Shown here piece by piece: positions 33,701 to 44,513 of a DNA stretch of 64,000 nucleotides; the first letter of the stretch is position 1, and each line of letters opens with the position of its first letter. The position numbers and the translations under genes were made by a program. The DNA lies in the NCBI GenBank assembly GCA_029204045.2, contig CM055063.1, positions 30,428,810-30,492,809 on the forward strand. The letters are read 5' to 3'. The notes under the pieces were generated by a model, which was not told where the DNA came from, made no database searches, and worked only from the letters and a program-made list of their open reading frames with translations. Source of the stretch: Tillandsia leiboldiana (lineage: Eukaryota; Streptophyta; Magnoliopsida; Poales; Bromeliaceae).

Positions 33701-33971
33701 AGGCCGCGCGCCCCAGCGCGTGCGCAGCGCCCGGGCGGTGCCTGCGCAGCGCCCGGGCGGCGCCCGCGTGGCGCCTGGGCCCGCCGCGCGGCGCCCAGGC
33801 CCACTGCGCGCGCCTCCTACGTGCGCCCGCAGCGCACCACTGCTGCGCGCCTGCCAGCAGCGCGGCGCCCGCTGAGCGCCTGCCTGCTGCGCGCGCGGTT
33901 TCCCCCGATGCGGCACCACCAAAAGCACCAAACCAAAAACCCACTCCATCCTCAACCCAAGCTAAATCAAG

Positions 33972-34005
<34 letters not shown>

Positions 34006-34935
34006 AAAACTGCATAGCCCAAGCAAAGCCAACCAAACCCAAAGGAGAAAACAAAAAACTGGAACTAACCTCGTTGAAGCTCCTCGCGCGTGCGCCGCTC
34101 GGCTTCCAACAGGGCCCACACCATCTCGACACCCCATCACCTCCTCTACTTCCCTTCCTTCTCTTCTTCACTTCTCTTCATCATCCTCCTTCATTTCTCT
34201 ACTTAACACCTCCCCTGTTACAGCCAAGTTCCTCTGTTTTATGGTGAAGGAGGAGGTGACGTGGCAAGGTGCTTAATTAGGGGATGCCTAATTAATGAGG
34301 TAGGTGGCAGCATTTAATGCTCCACATAAAGAAATATCACATCTCACCCCTAATTCCAACTAATTCATTTCTCACTCTCTTTCTTTCCTTCTTTACTTTG
34401 CTGCCTCAAAGACTTAACCCAAAAATTAAATAAATTAATTAATTAATCCAAATTATGCCAACTCCAAGTCACTTTTTGCCTTCGGGGCCCCCGCACCAGC
34501 CCAGAACCTCCCAAACTCCGCTGTAATCTGAAAATACACATGTCCACAGCTTTTTCTCCTCAAAAAGCTCAACCGTTGAGTCGGAGTGCTCAATCCAAAA
34601 ACCGGCTCCAAAATTGACAGTTCCGACTCACTTTTCACCTTCGGGTCCTCCGCACCAGCCCGGAACCTCCCGAAATCCGCTGTAATTCTAAAGTACACCT
34701 GTTCCAGGTATTTCCCACTTTTCTGCACATCACGGTGGAGTCGATGCTTCCCCAAAATCAGTCATCAATCGGCGCACAATGCCCGAAAACCCTCGGAATC
34801 AAGCTGGGGCTTCCGCGTAGATCCGAATCAACCCGACATCATCTGTAAACACACAAGCAACATGGCCGAGGCAATTCCTCCACCCCACGTCATCTTGCGA
34901 GGTCGGCGCGCCATCCGAAAACCCGGTATTCTACA
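30775..34935 (-). repeat. Full LTR of the minus-strand Gypsy
   Basis: 4161 bp, minus-strand start TGTAGAATACCGGG (34935) and end GGGGCGTGACA (30775). It contains an (AGAT)n run (about 31253-31276), a long CT run (about 33974-34007) and a very GC-rich stretch (33540-33900) open in all frames but not coding. The AC-rich tract 32600-33330 likewise shows nothing coding. Confidence 0.92.
33974..34007. repeat. CT microsatellite in the minus-strand LTR
   Basis: Uninterrupted CT dinucleotides with one TTT break. On the element's own strand it is a GA run, which creates an Arg-Glu repeat in artefact frames. Confidence 0.9.
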
Positions 34936-35245
34936 CTTTCCCCTCCTTAAAAGGGTTTCGTCCTCGAAACCAGAATAAATCCATAACTTGGGAGGGTGTC
35001 TCAATCAAAATCTTCCTGAGTAACCAAGTACTTCAGGTTTGAGGGTCGAAGAATAACTCAATGTTCTTTCTATCACTGGCAAACATGCAACTCGATGCAG
35101 CTCTAACTCCTCGAAGCTATGCTGGCCCTGCCTAGTCCAAAACTTTTGACCTCAGTCACCATCATAGGCTTAGGCTAATTCCCAACGGCATCACTCTTCG
35201 CAGGGTCCTCAGTCGCTCTTGCAGCCGAAAACCCGGTATTCTACA
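34936..35245 (-). other. Deletion junction: internal 3' end fused to the first 21 nt of an LTR
   Basis: 34936-35230 repeats the internal 3' end (28239-28533) and is fused at CCGAAA to the LTR start motif ending TTCTACA at 35245. CCGAAA occurs at both parental sites (28528-28533 and 34915-34920), so a 6-bp microhomology mediated loss of nearly a whole LTR and most of an internal region. Confidence 0.85.
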
Positions 35246-35250
35246 TTTAC

Positions 35251-36643
35251 TACTAACAATTCTTCTGGAAAAGCATCCTCTTCTAAGTCTTCAGGTTATG
35301 CGTTGAAAACAACTAAGGAAGAAGACGCGGATACATCCTCCTCAGACGATGACGAGAACCTTTCTATGGAGGAATTTGAGAAGCAGCTCGCTCTCTTGAC
35401 AAGGAAGTTTCGCCGCAACTTTCAAAGGGGTAATTCAAGTAAATCTCCATCCTTCGGAAAGTCGAACAAAGACAAGGGTACTTCAAGTTACAAGTCAAGA
35501 AAGCAAGAGAACTTCTCAAAGGATAAGAAAAGTTCAGAGGGACAACTACAATGCTTCAAATGTCGAGGCTACGGCCACATTGCAACGGAGTGTCCCAACA
35601 AGTATCCGGCAAAGAAGAAGGCGATGCAAGTCGTCACTTGGGATGACAACTCAACGTCAAATGAGTCGTCTTCAAGTGATGAAGAAAAGAGCACCACGGC
35701 ATTCCACGCGTCCACATCTTCACCCTTCATGTGCTTTATGGCAAGTACGTCCGAGTCATTGTCCAACTCCACTGTTGAAAAGATTGCAACGGACAACGAA
35801 TCGGATAATTCGGAAGGTGAAGATTTTGCTCTAGCCTACCACAGACCTTTACGGGATTCAAAGAAACCGGCTAAGCAAAACAAGGGGTTGAGAGGGAGAT
35901 TGCAGGATCTCGAAGAAGAAGTAAAAAGGGTAACTTCTCTCTCGACCGATCTTGAAGTGGAAAGGGATAATTTGATAAAAGCAAATGTTTCCCTTCAAGA
36001 GTCCAATGAGCAACTCGAGAAGAATTATGTAGATATGGTGAACAAAGCGAATTACTTCTTGAAGCTCTACGGCGAGGCCCGACGGGAAAAATTGGAAATG
36101 ACAGAGACCATTTTCCAACTCAAGGATGACTTACAGCAATTTTCTTCTGGAAGGAGTAAGTTGGATAAACTTCTTGGTCTTGGTCAAACAAACAAGTTCG
36201 GCCTCGGATACAATCGAACTGAAGACAATTTTAGTTCGGTTGGGACAGTTTTCGTGCCCCAGTCGGTATCTCCTCCTCCGACACCGGAACTAACGACAAG
36301 CAATGACAACAAGCCTACTTCATCCTCCTCGGGATCGTCAAGTACTAAGGTATGTTTTCGTTGTAATTTTGCAGGGCACATTGAAAGAAATTGCAAGATT
36401 GGAGCTCAAGGATCAAATCAACCACATCTTGCAACTGCTACCAATAAGTTCACTCCCCAGAATTCAAAGAAGGATTTTTCAAAAGAAAAGAACATTGGTA
36501 GTACTTCAAACAAGACGATGACAAAAGAAAAAGATCAATCATACAAGACGTCTTCATCAAGGAAAATTTCTCAACCATTGCCAACATACTCCAAAACTCA
36601 AAAGGTTTGGGTATGCAAAGGTGAAATCCTTCCTTGTCTTTAA
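35251..36643 (+). pseudogene. gag: Copia B gag, C-terminal part with two zinc knuckles
   Basis: Continues gag after the TTTAC duplication. It shows a Ser/Lys-rich linker, a first CCHC knuckle (CFKCRGYGHIATEC, near 35550), an acidic stretch, a coiled coil (EEEVKRVTSLSTDLEVERDN, near 35910), the segment matching Copia A at 3405-3599, and a second knuckle (CFRCNFAGHIERNC, near 36355). Knuckles bind the element RNA in the particle. The frame ends in TAA at 36641-36643, created where sequence was lost: Copia A reads through here into protease. Confidence 0.92.
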
Positions 36644-36697
36644 TCGTTCTACGATTAAATGTTGTGTAGTTTATGTAGACTATTTTTCTTTCTTTTG
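36642..36697 (+). other. Deletion with 56-nt filler replacing protease and integrase N-terminus
   Basis: In Copia A about 630 bp (22520-23150) lies between the matching flanks. Copia B has only an AT-rich 56-nt filler of unclear origin. Lost are the DSG protease, the integrase zinc region and the first catalytic Asp of integrase. Confidence 0.85.
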
Positions 36698-39169
36698 GCC
36701 AACTCGTCAACCATCTTTGGGAGGTAAATGGTATATTTTCTTGATGATTGATAATTTCTCTCGGTATTCTTGGGTAGCATTTTTAAAAGAGAAAGCTGAT
36801 ACTTTTGATTCTTTTCACGAGATTTTCCTTCGTATTATGATTGAAAAGAATGAAAAGATCATTCGTGTTAGAAGTGATAGAGGTGGAGAATTCGTTAACT
36901 CTAAATTCATTGACTTTTGCACTTCAAACGGTATAAAGCATGAATTCTCTGCACCCTATACACCTCAACAGAATGGTGTTGTCGAGCGCAAAAACAGGGT
37001 TGTTCAAGAGATGGCACGTGTTATGTTTCACAGCCGGAATTTACCGCTACATTTTTGGGCTGAAGCTGTGAACACTGCAATCTATGTAATTAATCGAGTT
37101 TATTTGCGCCCGGGAACGTTAAATACACCATATGAACTATGGTGTGGTAGAAAACCCAACATCAAATATTTTCGCATCTTCGGGAGTCGGTGTTACATTT
37201 TACGTGACCGTGAAAATCTTGGAAAGTTTGACTCTCGAAGTGACGAAGGGATATTCTTGGGGTATTCTACAAATAGTAGAGCATATCGAGTATTTAACTT
37301 GGAATCTAAGACGATCGTAGAATCTATAAATGTTAAAGTAGATGAAGCTTTTCACTTTGGATCTGAAAAATCTACCCTCGATATCTCTCTAGATGATGAT
37401 TCACCTGCCATTGCATCTTCTCATAATAATACTTCCAATATTAATGATGCATGTAATGGTTCTTCAAGTTTATCTGATGTGCAGGAATCATCTCATATAC
37501 CTCCGAGTACTCCGTTTCAACAAACGCTACGAATCTCCAAGGATCATCCGGAATCGAATATTATTGGAGATCCACAAGAAGGAGTTAGAACTCGGAGGCA
37601 GTTGGTTTGTGGATTCGCTTGCTACGTATCTTTAATCGAACCAAAGAACATAGATGAAGCTCTTCAGGATGACTACTGGATTAAAGCAATGCAGGAAGAG
37701 CTCCATCAATTTGAGCGAAACAAAGTCTGGGAATTAACGAAGCCTCCAAAGCAACATAATGTGATAGGTACCAAATGGATTTTCAAGAACAAGAAAAATG
37801 AGGATGGTACTATCATCAGGAACAAGGCACGATTAGTTGCTCAAGGCTACTCTCAAGTAGAAGGTATAGACTTTGATGAAACATTCGCCCCTGTAGCTAG
37901 ACTCGAGTCCATTCATATACTATTTGCTATTGCTTGTCATTTCAAAATCAAATTATTTCAAATGGACGTTAAGAGCGCGTTTCTAAATGGGTTTTTAAAT
38001 GAGGAAGTTTATGTGGCTCAACCGAAAGGTTTTGTAGACCATAAACAACCTAACCATATTTTTCGTTTGAAAAAGGCTCTTTACGGTCTGAAACAAGCAC
38101 CGCGAGCATGGTACGAAAGGTTGACAAAGCACCTTTTGGAGAAGGGCTATACTCGAGGGGGAGCTGACAGGACTCTCTTTGTGAAGCATTATCAAAGCAA
38201 CTTCATTGTAGCACAAATCTATGTCGATGACATTGTATTTGGCGCAACAAGAGATAATGATGCTTCTAAATTCGCGGAGACCATGGAAAGCGAATTTGAG
38301 ATGTCCATGATGGGCGAATTGACTTATTTCCTTGGATTGCAAATTAAACAACATGATGAAGGTATTCACTTGAGTCAATCCAAGTATGCAATGGAGTTGG
38401 TTAAAAAAAATATGACTTAGAAAATTCGAAGGATTTTCCGACTCCAATGGGAACTAGCCACAAGGGACTTGGAAGTGATTCACAAAGTGAGAATGTAGAT
38501 GAGAAACTGTATCGAAATATGATTGGAAGTCTACTTTATCTCACGGCTAGTCGCCCGGATATATCCTTTAGTGTTGGGATTTGCGCGAGATATCAATCAG
38601 CACCAAAGGAGGTTCACCTGAAAGCGGTGAAAAGGATCATCCGGTACATCAAAGGATCAATTAATTTCGGAATTTGGTATCCTATGGGAACTAGTTTGGA
38701 TATTGTTGGATACTCAGATGCCGATTGGGCAGGATCAGTGGATGATCGGAAAAGCACGAGTGGTGCATGCTTCTATCTTGGCCATTGCCTTGTTGCATGG
38801 CACAGTAAAAAGCAGAATTGCATTGCACTCTCGACTGCCGAAGCGGAATACATTTCAGCGGGTAGTTGTTCAACCCAACTCATTTGGATGAAAAGTGTGT
38901 TGAGCGACTTCCGGATTTCAGCATCTTCGGTAACAATTCTTTGTGACAACACAAGTGCAATTAACATTTCTAAAAACCCTGTGTTGCACTCTAGAACAAA
39001 ACATATTGAACTTAGATATCATTTTCTTAGAGAGCTAGTTGAATCAAATACTCTTCAACTTTCATATATTTCAACTGAGGATCAATTAGCTGACATTTTA
39101 ACAAAACCTTTGGATCAAAAACGTTTTATTCATTTGCGAAAAGCAATTGGAATGCTTTCCTTGAAATAA
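36698..39169 (+). pseudogene. pol: Copia B pol remnant: integrase core, RT, RNase H
   Basis: The reading resumes at PTRQPSLGGK. It has integrase core Asp and Glu (RVRSDRGGEF, QNGVVERKN), the GKFDSRSDEGIFLGYS segment, RT with FAPVARLES and YVDDIVFGAT (near 38225), then a frameshift at an A8 run (38402-38409) and, in the next frame, RNase H with DWAGSVDDRKSTSG, STAEAEYIS and ADILTKPL, ending in TAA at 39167-39169. One extra A explains the shift, since Copia A reads through without it. RT and RNase H residues look intact, but no protease is left. Confidence 0.93.
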
Positions 39170-40105
39170 ACTTCTTTTTGAAACCTTTGCTTAGGATAGG
39201 TTTTGTTTTTGTTTTGTTTTGTTCATTATCTATGTTTGTACATAGGACATTAATTGAGCATATATCATAATTGACTTTAATTGCATTTTTTCGCACATTT
39301 AGAAATTTATTATGCTTTTGCCATCATAATATTTCACTGTTGCAATGATCATTTATGTTAATTAAATCATCTTCTAAGTGATCAAAGTCAATTTCTCTCT
39401 CAATGATCTCTTGGTATAGTCATTATCTTATTTGACTGCTTAGTCGAGTATGAAATCGAGATCAATTTTTAGTTGAATACTTTATATCTTAAATAATTGA
39501 TAGCCAATTGAGGGGGAGTCAAAGAAATGTAAATTGCTCAAAAGATGTGGAAAGAGTTACATCCCTATGAGGAGTGTGAAAACTACCACCACATGGAGGA
39601 AAGAGCTACCACCTCGGTCGTTCGAGTATTGTGTGCAGCTACCACATGTATACCAAGCATGGTTGTTCAATTTTTGATTAAGTAAAATGCATGTTGAAAT
39701 ACTTGACTCCGTCAAATTTCAAGGTTGGTATAAGGTGGGATTTTAAAGAAAGATGCTCAAAGAGCCACTCTCTTCAACAGATTGTCTAGATAAATTATCT
39801 ACCATATTTGGGATTTCAAACATCTATTGATCTTTGTATTTCATTTTCTTTACCGAACTGATGATTTGATAAAGGCATTACTCATAAGATCAAGTTAGAT
39901 GTAATTAAAGGTGTTCAACTTTAAGGGATTTCATTTTTGTAAATTCTCGTTTCATTTTTGGATATTATTGATAGATTTGGCATAATCTAATTCTTGTTGT
40001 ATGAAACGATGATTTTTGTTTAAAGTTGATACACAATTGTGCTTACATACTTTTTCTGGATCTTATGAAATTTTTCTAAATTTTTCTGAAGAAAAAGTTG
40101 GAGCC
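39170..40105 (+). other. Non-coding stretch between Copia B pol and the env-like promoter
   Basis: AT-rich, no coding seen. It includes a GAGGGGGAGTC run (about 39508-39518), like the second polypurine tracts of SIRE-type elements. The first 370 bp matches the same place in Copia A (53927-54315). Confidence 0.7.
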
Positions 40106-40197
40106 GATCCGGATCGGGCAAGCTGATCCGGATCCCGAACGCAGGCTTCTTCCTGCGGCTGGCCGATCCGGATCGAAATCTCGATCCGATCCGGATC
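40106..40197 (+). promoter_or_regulatory. GATCCGGATC cluster upstream of the env-like ORF
   Basis: Four exact copies (40106-40115, 40125-40134, 40165-40174, 40188-40197), the second followed by CCGAACG, giving a 17-nt match to the U3 motif. It is the only cluster outside the LTRs. Its position 0.5 kb before the ORF suggests an internal promoter or enhancer; that role is inferred. Confidence 0.6.
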
Positions 40198-40331
40198 ACG
40201 GCTAGGGTTTTATTAAGAACAAGAGGTTTTGATTTCTTTTACCTTAATCTTTTGTTCTCAAGTCTCTAGAGCCTCTCTCTCTAGAACTATTGCACCTTGG
40301 AGCTTTCCAAACTCAAGTTCTTCGAATACAA

Positions 40332-40715
40332 GTAAGTTTTATTGATCAAAATCTCGGTTTTTCACCGTTTTTCTTTTTCCTCCTCAAACGTGATGAATTT
40401 CGTGGATCGATTTCGTTTGTGGATGGTTTTTGATCAAATTTCTTTTGAAATAAGAACTCTGGGTAGATTAGTTTTGATTATATGCAAGGTATTCTCCCGA
40501 TTAACGGATTTTTAGGCTTCGATTTCTAAAAATTTCGGTTTTAGGGCATATAATAAGGATTTTCGAAAATCATGCAATTGATCTATTTTTAAAAGTCTTT
40601 TTGCAAAACTAATTTGATTCTTAGTCTCTCTACATGATTATGATTGTTTGGGTACAATTCTTCTAATTTTTGAAAATTAACAATTTATCATGTGTTCTTG
40701 AGTTGGTCTTCACAG
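40332..40715 (+). other. Candidate intron in the env-like leader
   Basis: GTAAGT at 40332-40337 after ATACAA, and TTCACAG at 40709-40715, 25 bp before the ATG at 40741. The 384 bp between is T/A-rich like plant introns, while the preceding sequence is CT-rich like a leader. No transcript evidence is available here. Confidence 0.45.
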
Positions 40716-40740
40716 GATACATTTTTCACTAGCAATCAAA

Positions 40741-42192
40741 ATGGTGATCACTTGGTTTATTTTCCTACTTGCTGCCATGGTTCATGTCAAGAACACTGTC
40801 AAGCCCAAGAGGGCTAAGAAGGCTAAGAAAGCTAAAGATGATTCCGATACAGAATCTGAAACGGAATCAATTGATTGGGATGAACTGCAAGTTGAAGCAA
40901 TGACTGTTTCTACTGCTTTGAAAGGGAAAGCCCGTGCAGAGACATCAAAGGAAAAGGCTCCGCCTACTGCTGCTGAAAAGGGCAAAGCTCCAATGGAAGA
41001 AACCTCTGGGAAGACAAGAAGAAAAAGTATTGCTCGCAAAAGAGGAAGTGCTCGAGGAATCTCCATTGAGCAACCAGTTGATAGCCAAGCACCTCCACAA
41101 GACTTTGTCAGATCGGCTAGAATAAAGGAATTTGAAAACAGGAAATGCATTGGAGAAAGGCATGTTGATGTAAAAGCCTTAAAGGAGCGTTCTCGGCCAT
41201 TTGGGACTTTGTTTGACCAGATAGGTCTTGCTCCCATATGCAACTTCCCGGAGACCACTGGGTATTGTCTTCACTAAGTGAGAATGTTTTATCAGAATGC
41301 TTGCTATCTAGTTGATCAGGAGAGCGGACGCCGAGACTTTCAAACATTGGTCAAAAATGTTAAGATCAAAGTGACGCCCCAACTGATTGGAGAGGTATTA
41401 GGGATGGACGCCCGAGCCGATGGCACTCATTACCTGAAGAATCAAGTCTTCAACACCTACTCCTGGAGAGTGGTAGTTGATGGAATCTGTCTTCCAGATA
41501 CTCGGTCGACAGGAAACTCCATTTTCTCGAAAGAACTACGACCAGAGTACCGCTTCTTAAACTTAATTGTTTGTTATAATGTCATTCCAAACATGAACAC
41601 AAAGGTTCTTCGGTGGGATAGAATGATATTCCTTTATCTACTTGGAAACCCCACAGCAGCAATGGGAGCTAACTTAAACATTCCTTACATCATCTGGACA
41701 AAGATGGCGCGATATGTGGAGCATGCTCGTCCTTCAGAGAGACTACCTTATCCAATGATCATCATGCGCATTCTTCGCAAATTTAAAGCTGACACAAATG
41801 CAAGTTCCTATATGCACAGTCTAGGAACGATCAATGAAACAACAATTGTAAAGTCTCTCTCGACGAAGCCAGATGAACCCATAATACCTCCTCACCGGCA
41901 ACGAGCACAACAACAACAAGCGACAACCTCTGCACCGGCAGCAACTCCTCCAGTCCAACCAGCACATCCAGCACAACAAGCACCTCAATCAACTTCTGAT
42001 GATGATGCATCTGTTACCTCAATCTATAAAGAACAGCAAAGGCTCTCCAACGAGCAAGAACGTATATCAAATGAACTAATTGAGGTAAAGGAAGAAATAA
42101 AGAAGGTAAATAAGAATCAATCATCAATGAACAAGCGATTAAAGAAAATCTTCAAAATTCTCGGCTGTATCAGTTCAGATGAATCTGAATAA
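40741..42192 (+). pseudogene. Env-like ORF3 of Copia B (SIRE type), one premature stop
   Basis: One frame of 484 codons with a single TAA at 41275-41277. Start at 40741: a short hydrophobic N-terminus (VITWFIFLLAAMV), then a Lys/Glu/Ser-rich low-complexity part, then a domain of the 'putative plant transposon protein' type (from about RIKEFENRKC, through the stop, into FYQNACYLVDQ, LIGEVLGMD, EYRFLNLIVCYNVIPN), a Gln/Pro/Ala-rich spacer, and a C-terminal coiled coil. This ORF sits after pol in SIRE-like elements and is called env-like from its position; I see no fusion motif or strong C-terminal membrane anchor. The domain continues past the stop, so the stop is a late lesion. Confidence 0.8.
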
Positions 42193-42935
42193 TCCATATC
42201 CTTCCAATTTCTGTTTATTATGCATATGTTTAATCCCTCTTTTGTGCAGGAACTTGATTTTTACTTTCTTTTGTGCAGGTCTTTAAGTTTTAGTTTTAGT
42301 TTTTAGTTCTCAAACTTGAATTGTTAACCATTCTCTCCATTTTTGTAATTTTGGCTTTGTTTGTGACAAAAAGGGGGAGAGAGTTTAGAGAGAACTTGAA
42401 CAATGATGATGTGAATGTGTGAACATCAAGGTAAGTATCACTTCAACTTTGACTTTGGTGAAGGGTAAGTATCACAACTTTGGTTTTTATCTTGTGATTT
42501 GTTGCATGTTCCTACTAACTATTCGACTAACTATTTGGACATGTATTATTACTAACAAGTTGTTTGATTACTAACAAAGCAAAGTTATGACATTTGGAAT
42601 TTTATTGCTTAGAAGATATGTCAATGTTTGATTGTGATCTTATTAACATATCTGAATTACTCAATGTCATGGTGAGCATAAACTCTATCTCTGTTAGGTT
42701 TTGAATGCTAAATATTCTTGAGGTATCTAACGATCTCTTTTTGTCAAGAATGATTTCTTTGTGCAGAGAGTACAGATGTCTAAGTCTAGAGTCTGTTTTA
42801 GGAGTTTATCTCATGTTTTTAAATTTTTGGATCTCCATTGTAAATTTTTGTTGTATGGTGATAGCAACAAAAATATCTTTTTGAATTTTCTTTAGTGGAT
42901 CTGTGTTTTGTCACGAAACCGCCAAAGGGGGAGAT
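42193..42935 (+). other. Copia B 3' non-coding region and polypurine tracts
   Basis: No coding. It has an upstream AAAAAGGGGGAGAGAG run (about 42368-42383) and the LTR-adjacent tract AAAGGGGGAGAT (42924-42935) that directly precedes the 3' LTR. Confidence 0.8.
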
Positions 42936-43728
42936 TCTTACGGAATTTGAGTTGGCGTAGTTTCGTGAAAGGTTCAAGTCTTGAAGATTGAAGGTGAAGA
43001 AGGTTGGATCATTTAACTCAATCTCAAGAAAGAAGAATTCAAAAGGATCAGGTATGTTTAACTAAAGATTCTTGGTGATCCGAATACTTCTTGTAGTGTA
43101 GAAACACCTGGAAGAATTTTTAATTGCATAAAAATCAAAAACTGGTGTTCGGACATGTTCAGGATCCGGATCAGAGCCAGCGATCCGGATCCCGAAGGTT
43201 GTTGTTTCATACATTACTTCAATCCGGATCGTAGCATCTCACGATCCGGATCCCGAACGTTGAGTTTTCTGAATTGTATGAACGATCCGGATCAGGCATT
43301 CCGATCCGGATCCCGAACGGTTGTTTTTCTGCAAACCGTCTTTCTTGCTACTGCAATCCGGATCGCCCAAATCCGATCCGGATCGCCGTCCGTCAAAATT
43401 CCAGAAATGTTAGGTTTTTGATTCTTATCTCCTTCCAAATGTTTCTAACCTATAAATAGACCCTATGACTCTTTTTCTAGGGGAACAAGCAAAGAGGCCG
43501 ATAAAAGGAAAATAGCCGTCATATTCATATATCATTTTATACGGCCTAAGATCCACATATAGAGAAGAAAGGAAATCATTAGAGAATACTCTATGTTTCT
43601 TCATCTATATTGATTAGTTTGATTCTAGGTTTTCATACTCATATCTTGAGTTGAATCAAACTAATGAATACTTAGATGGTATTTCCGATCTATCTTTGAT
43701 CTAAGTATTCGGCGGATCATCACCACCC
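42936..43728 (+). repeat. Copia B 3' LTR, first part
   Basis: Same TCTTACGG start as the 5' LTR. It has the eight-copy palindrome array intact (43163-43384) and TATAAATA at 43451-43458. It ends at the duplication CACCC (43724-43728), where Gypsy B begins. Confidence 0.93.
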
Positions 43729-44513
43729 TGTAGTAGCCGCTGGTTTAAAATGTTTTTGGGTCTACTTTTGGTTTCATTTATTTCGCAATTCGTTTCGGGG
43801 GCTGGAGGGTGATCGAATAATTCCTAGTTTCCGGACAGACCGTCGGGGCTCGCGGGTATTTTTAGTTAATAAAGCTCGCGAAACGGAGAACGGCGGCGCA
43901 ATCGGTTTTGAATTCCGACGCCGGAATCTCCCGGAATAAATTCCGGAAGGTGGCTAGCGGTTTAGGTGGTCAATGCGGTTTTTCAGGCAGACCGGACCCT
44001 GGTTCGCACCCGACTTATTACCCGCTTTTGACTTGAATTGGGTTCATTCCCATTCCCCAACTTAACCGCTCCCGCCAACTTAACCGCTCCCGCCATCTTA
44101 ACCGCTCCCGCCTTTTCCCGGTCGTGCAACTTCCCACAACCCCAAAACTCCCCACAACCCCCCAACTTCCCACAACCCCCCAACTTCCCACCACTCCCCC
44201 CAACTTCCCACCACTCCCCACAACTCCCCTGCGTACGAAACCCCAAGGGCAACGAGAACCCACTTCCCCAACCTTTCAGTTTCCCAACCAAACCTTACTG
44301 TTTCCCAACCGGTCGAGTGGAGAAGCAAGGCGGAGCGGGTGAGGAGAGGGAAGATCGCCGGCATACCCTTCACGCAAGAACAGGACGATCATCCCCTACA
44401 TCAACCCTAGCCGACAAAACCAAGGTGAGCATAGGTTAGGGTTCTTGATTTGGGCTTTTCTTGGTTCTCTTAGGAAAAAGGGAGGAGGGGAGTCGGCATC
44501 ATCACCGGAGCCA

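Larger units (their letters stand above)
27166..35245. mobile_element. Composite Cassandra + minus-strand Gypsy block sharing one TSD (TTTAC)
   Basis: Left end TGTGACACC (Cassandra LTR start, 27166) and right end TTCTACA (start of a Gypsy LTR read on the minus strand, 35245) are both directly bordered by TTTAC (27161-27165 and 35246-35250). Removing 27166-35245 plus one TTTAC restores the gag reading. Two different elements thus share one target duplication; see findings for possible routes. Confidence 0.85.
27740..35245 (-). mobile_element. Rearranged non-autonomous Gypsy element, minus strand
   Basis: Read right to left: 21 nt of an LTR start (35245-35225), the 3' end of an internal region (35224-34936), a complete LTR (34935-30775), primer site, internal region (30774-28239), and about 500 bp of a third LTR (28238-27740) that ends at Cassandra. 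LTR start is TGTAGAATACCGGG and end is CCCCGGGGCGTGACA. The internal region has a decayed gag and no pol, so the family is non-autonomous. It was once a three-LTR array like 3600-21981, since trimmed at both ends. Confidence 0.85.

Noticed and set aside
33480..34276. 180-aa and 251-aa open frames around the CT repeat
   Set aside because: They are driven by a CT microsatellite (Arg-Glu or Leu-Ser repeats) and a GC-rich tract within an LTR.
38402..38409. Programmed frameshift at the A8 run between RT and RNase H in Copia B
   Set aside because: Copia A reads through in one frame at this place without the extra A, so it is a homopolymer indel. Gag-pol of this lineage is one frame.
40741..42192. 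Captured host gene
   Set aside because: Position after pol, the domain type and the coiled-coil tail fit the SIRE env-like ORF3, so capture is not needed.
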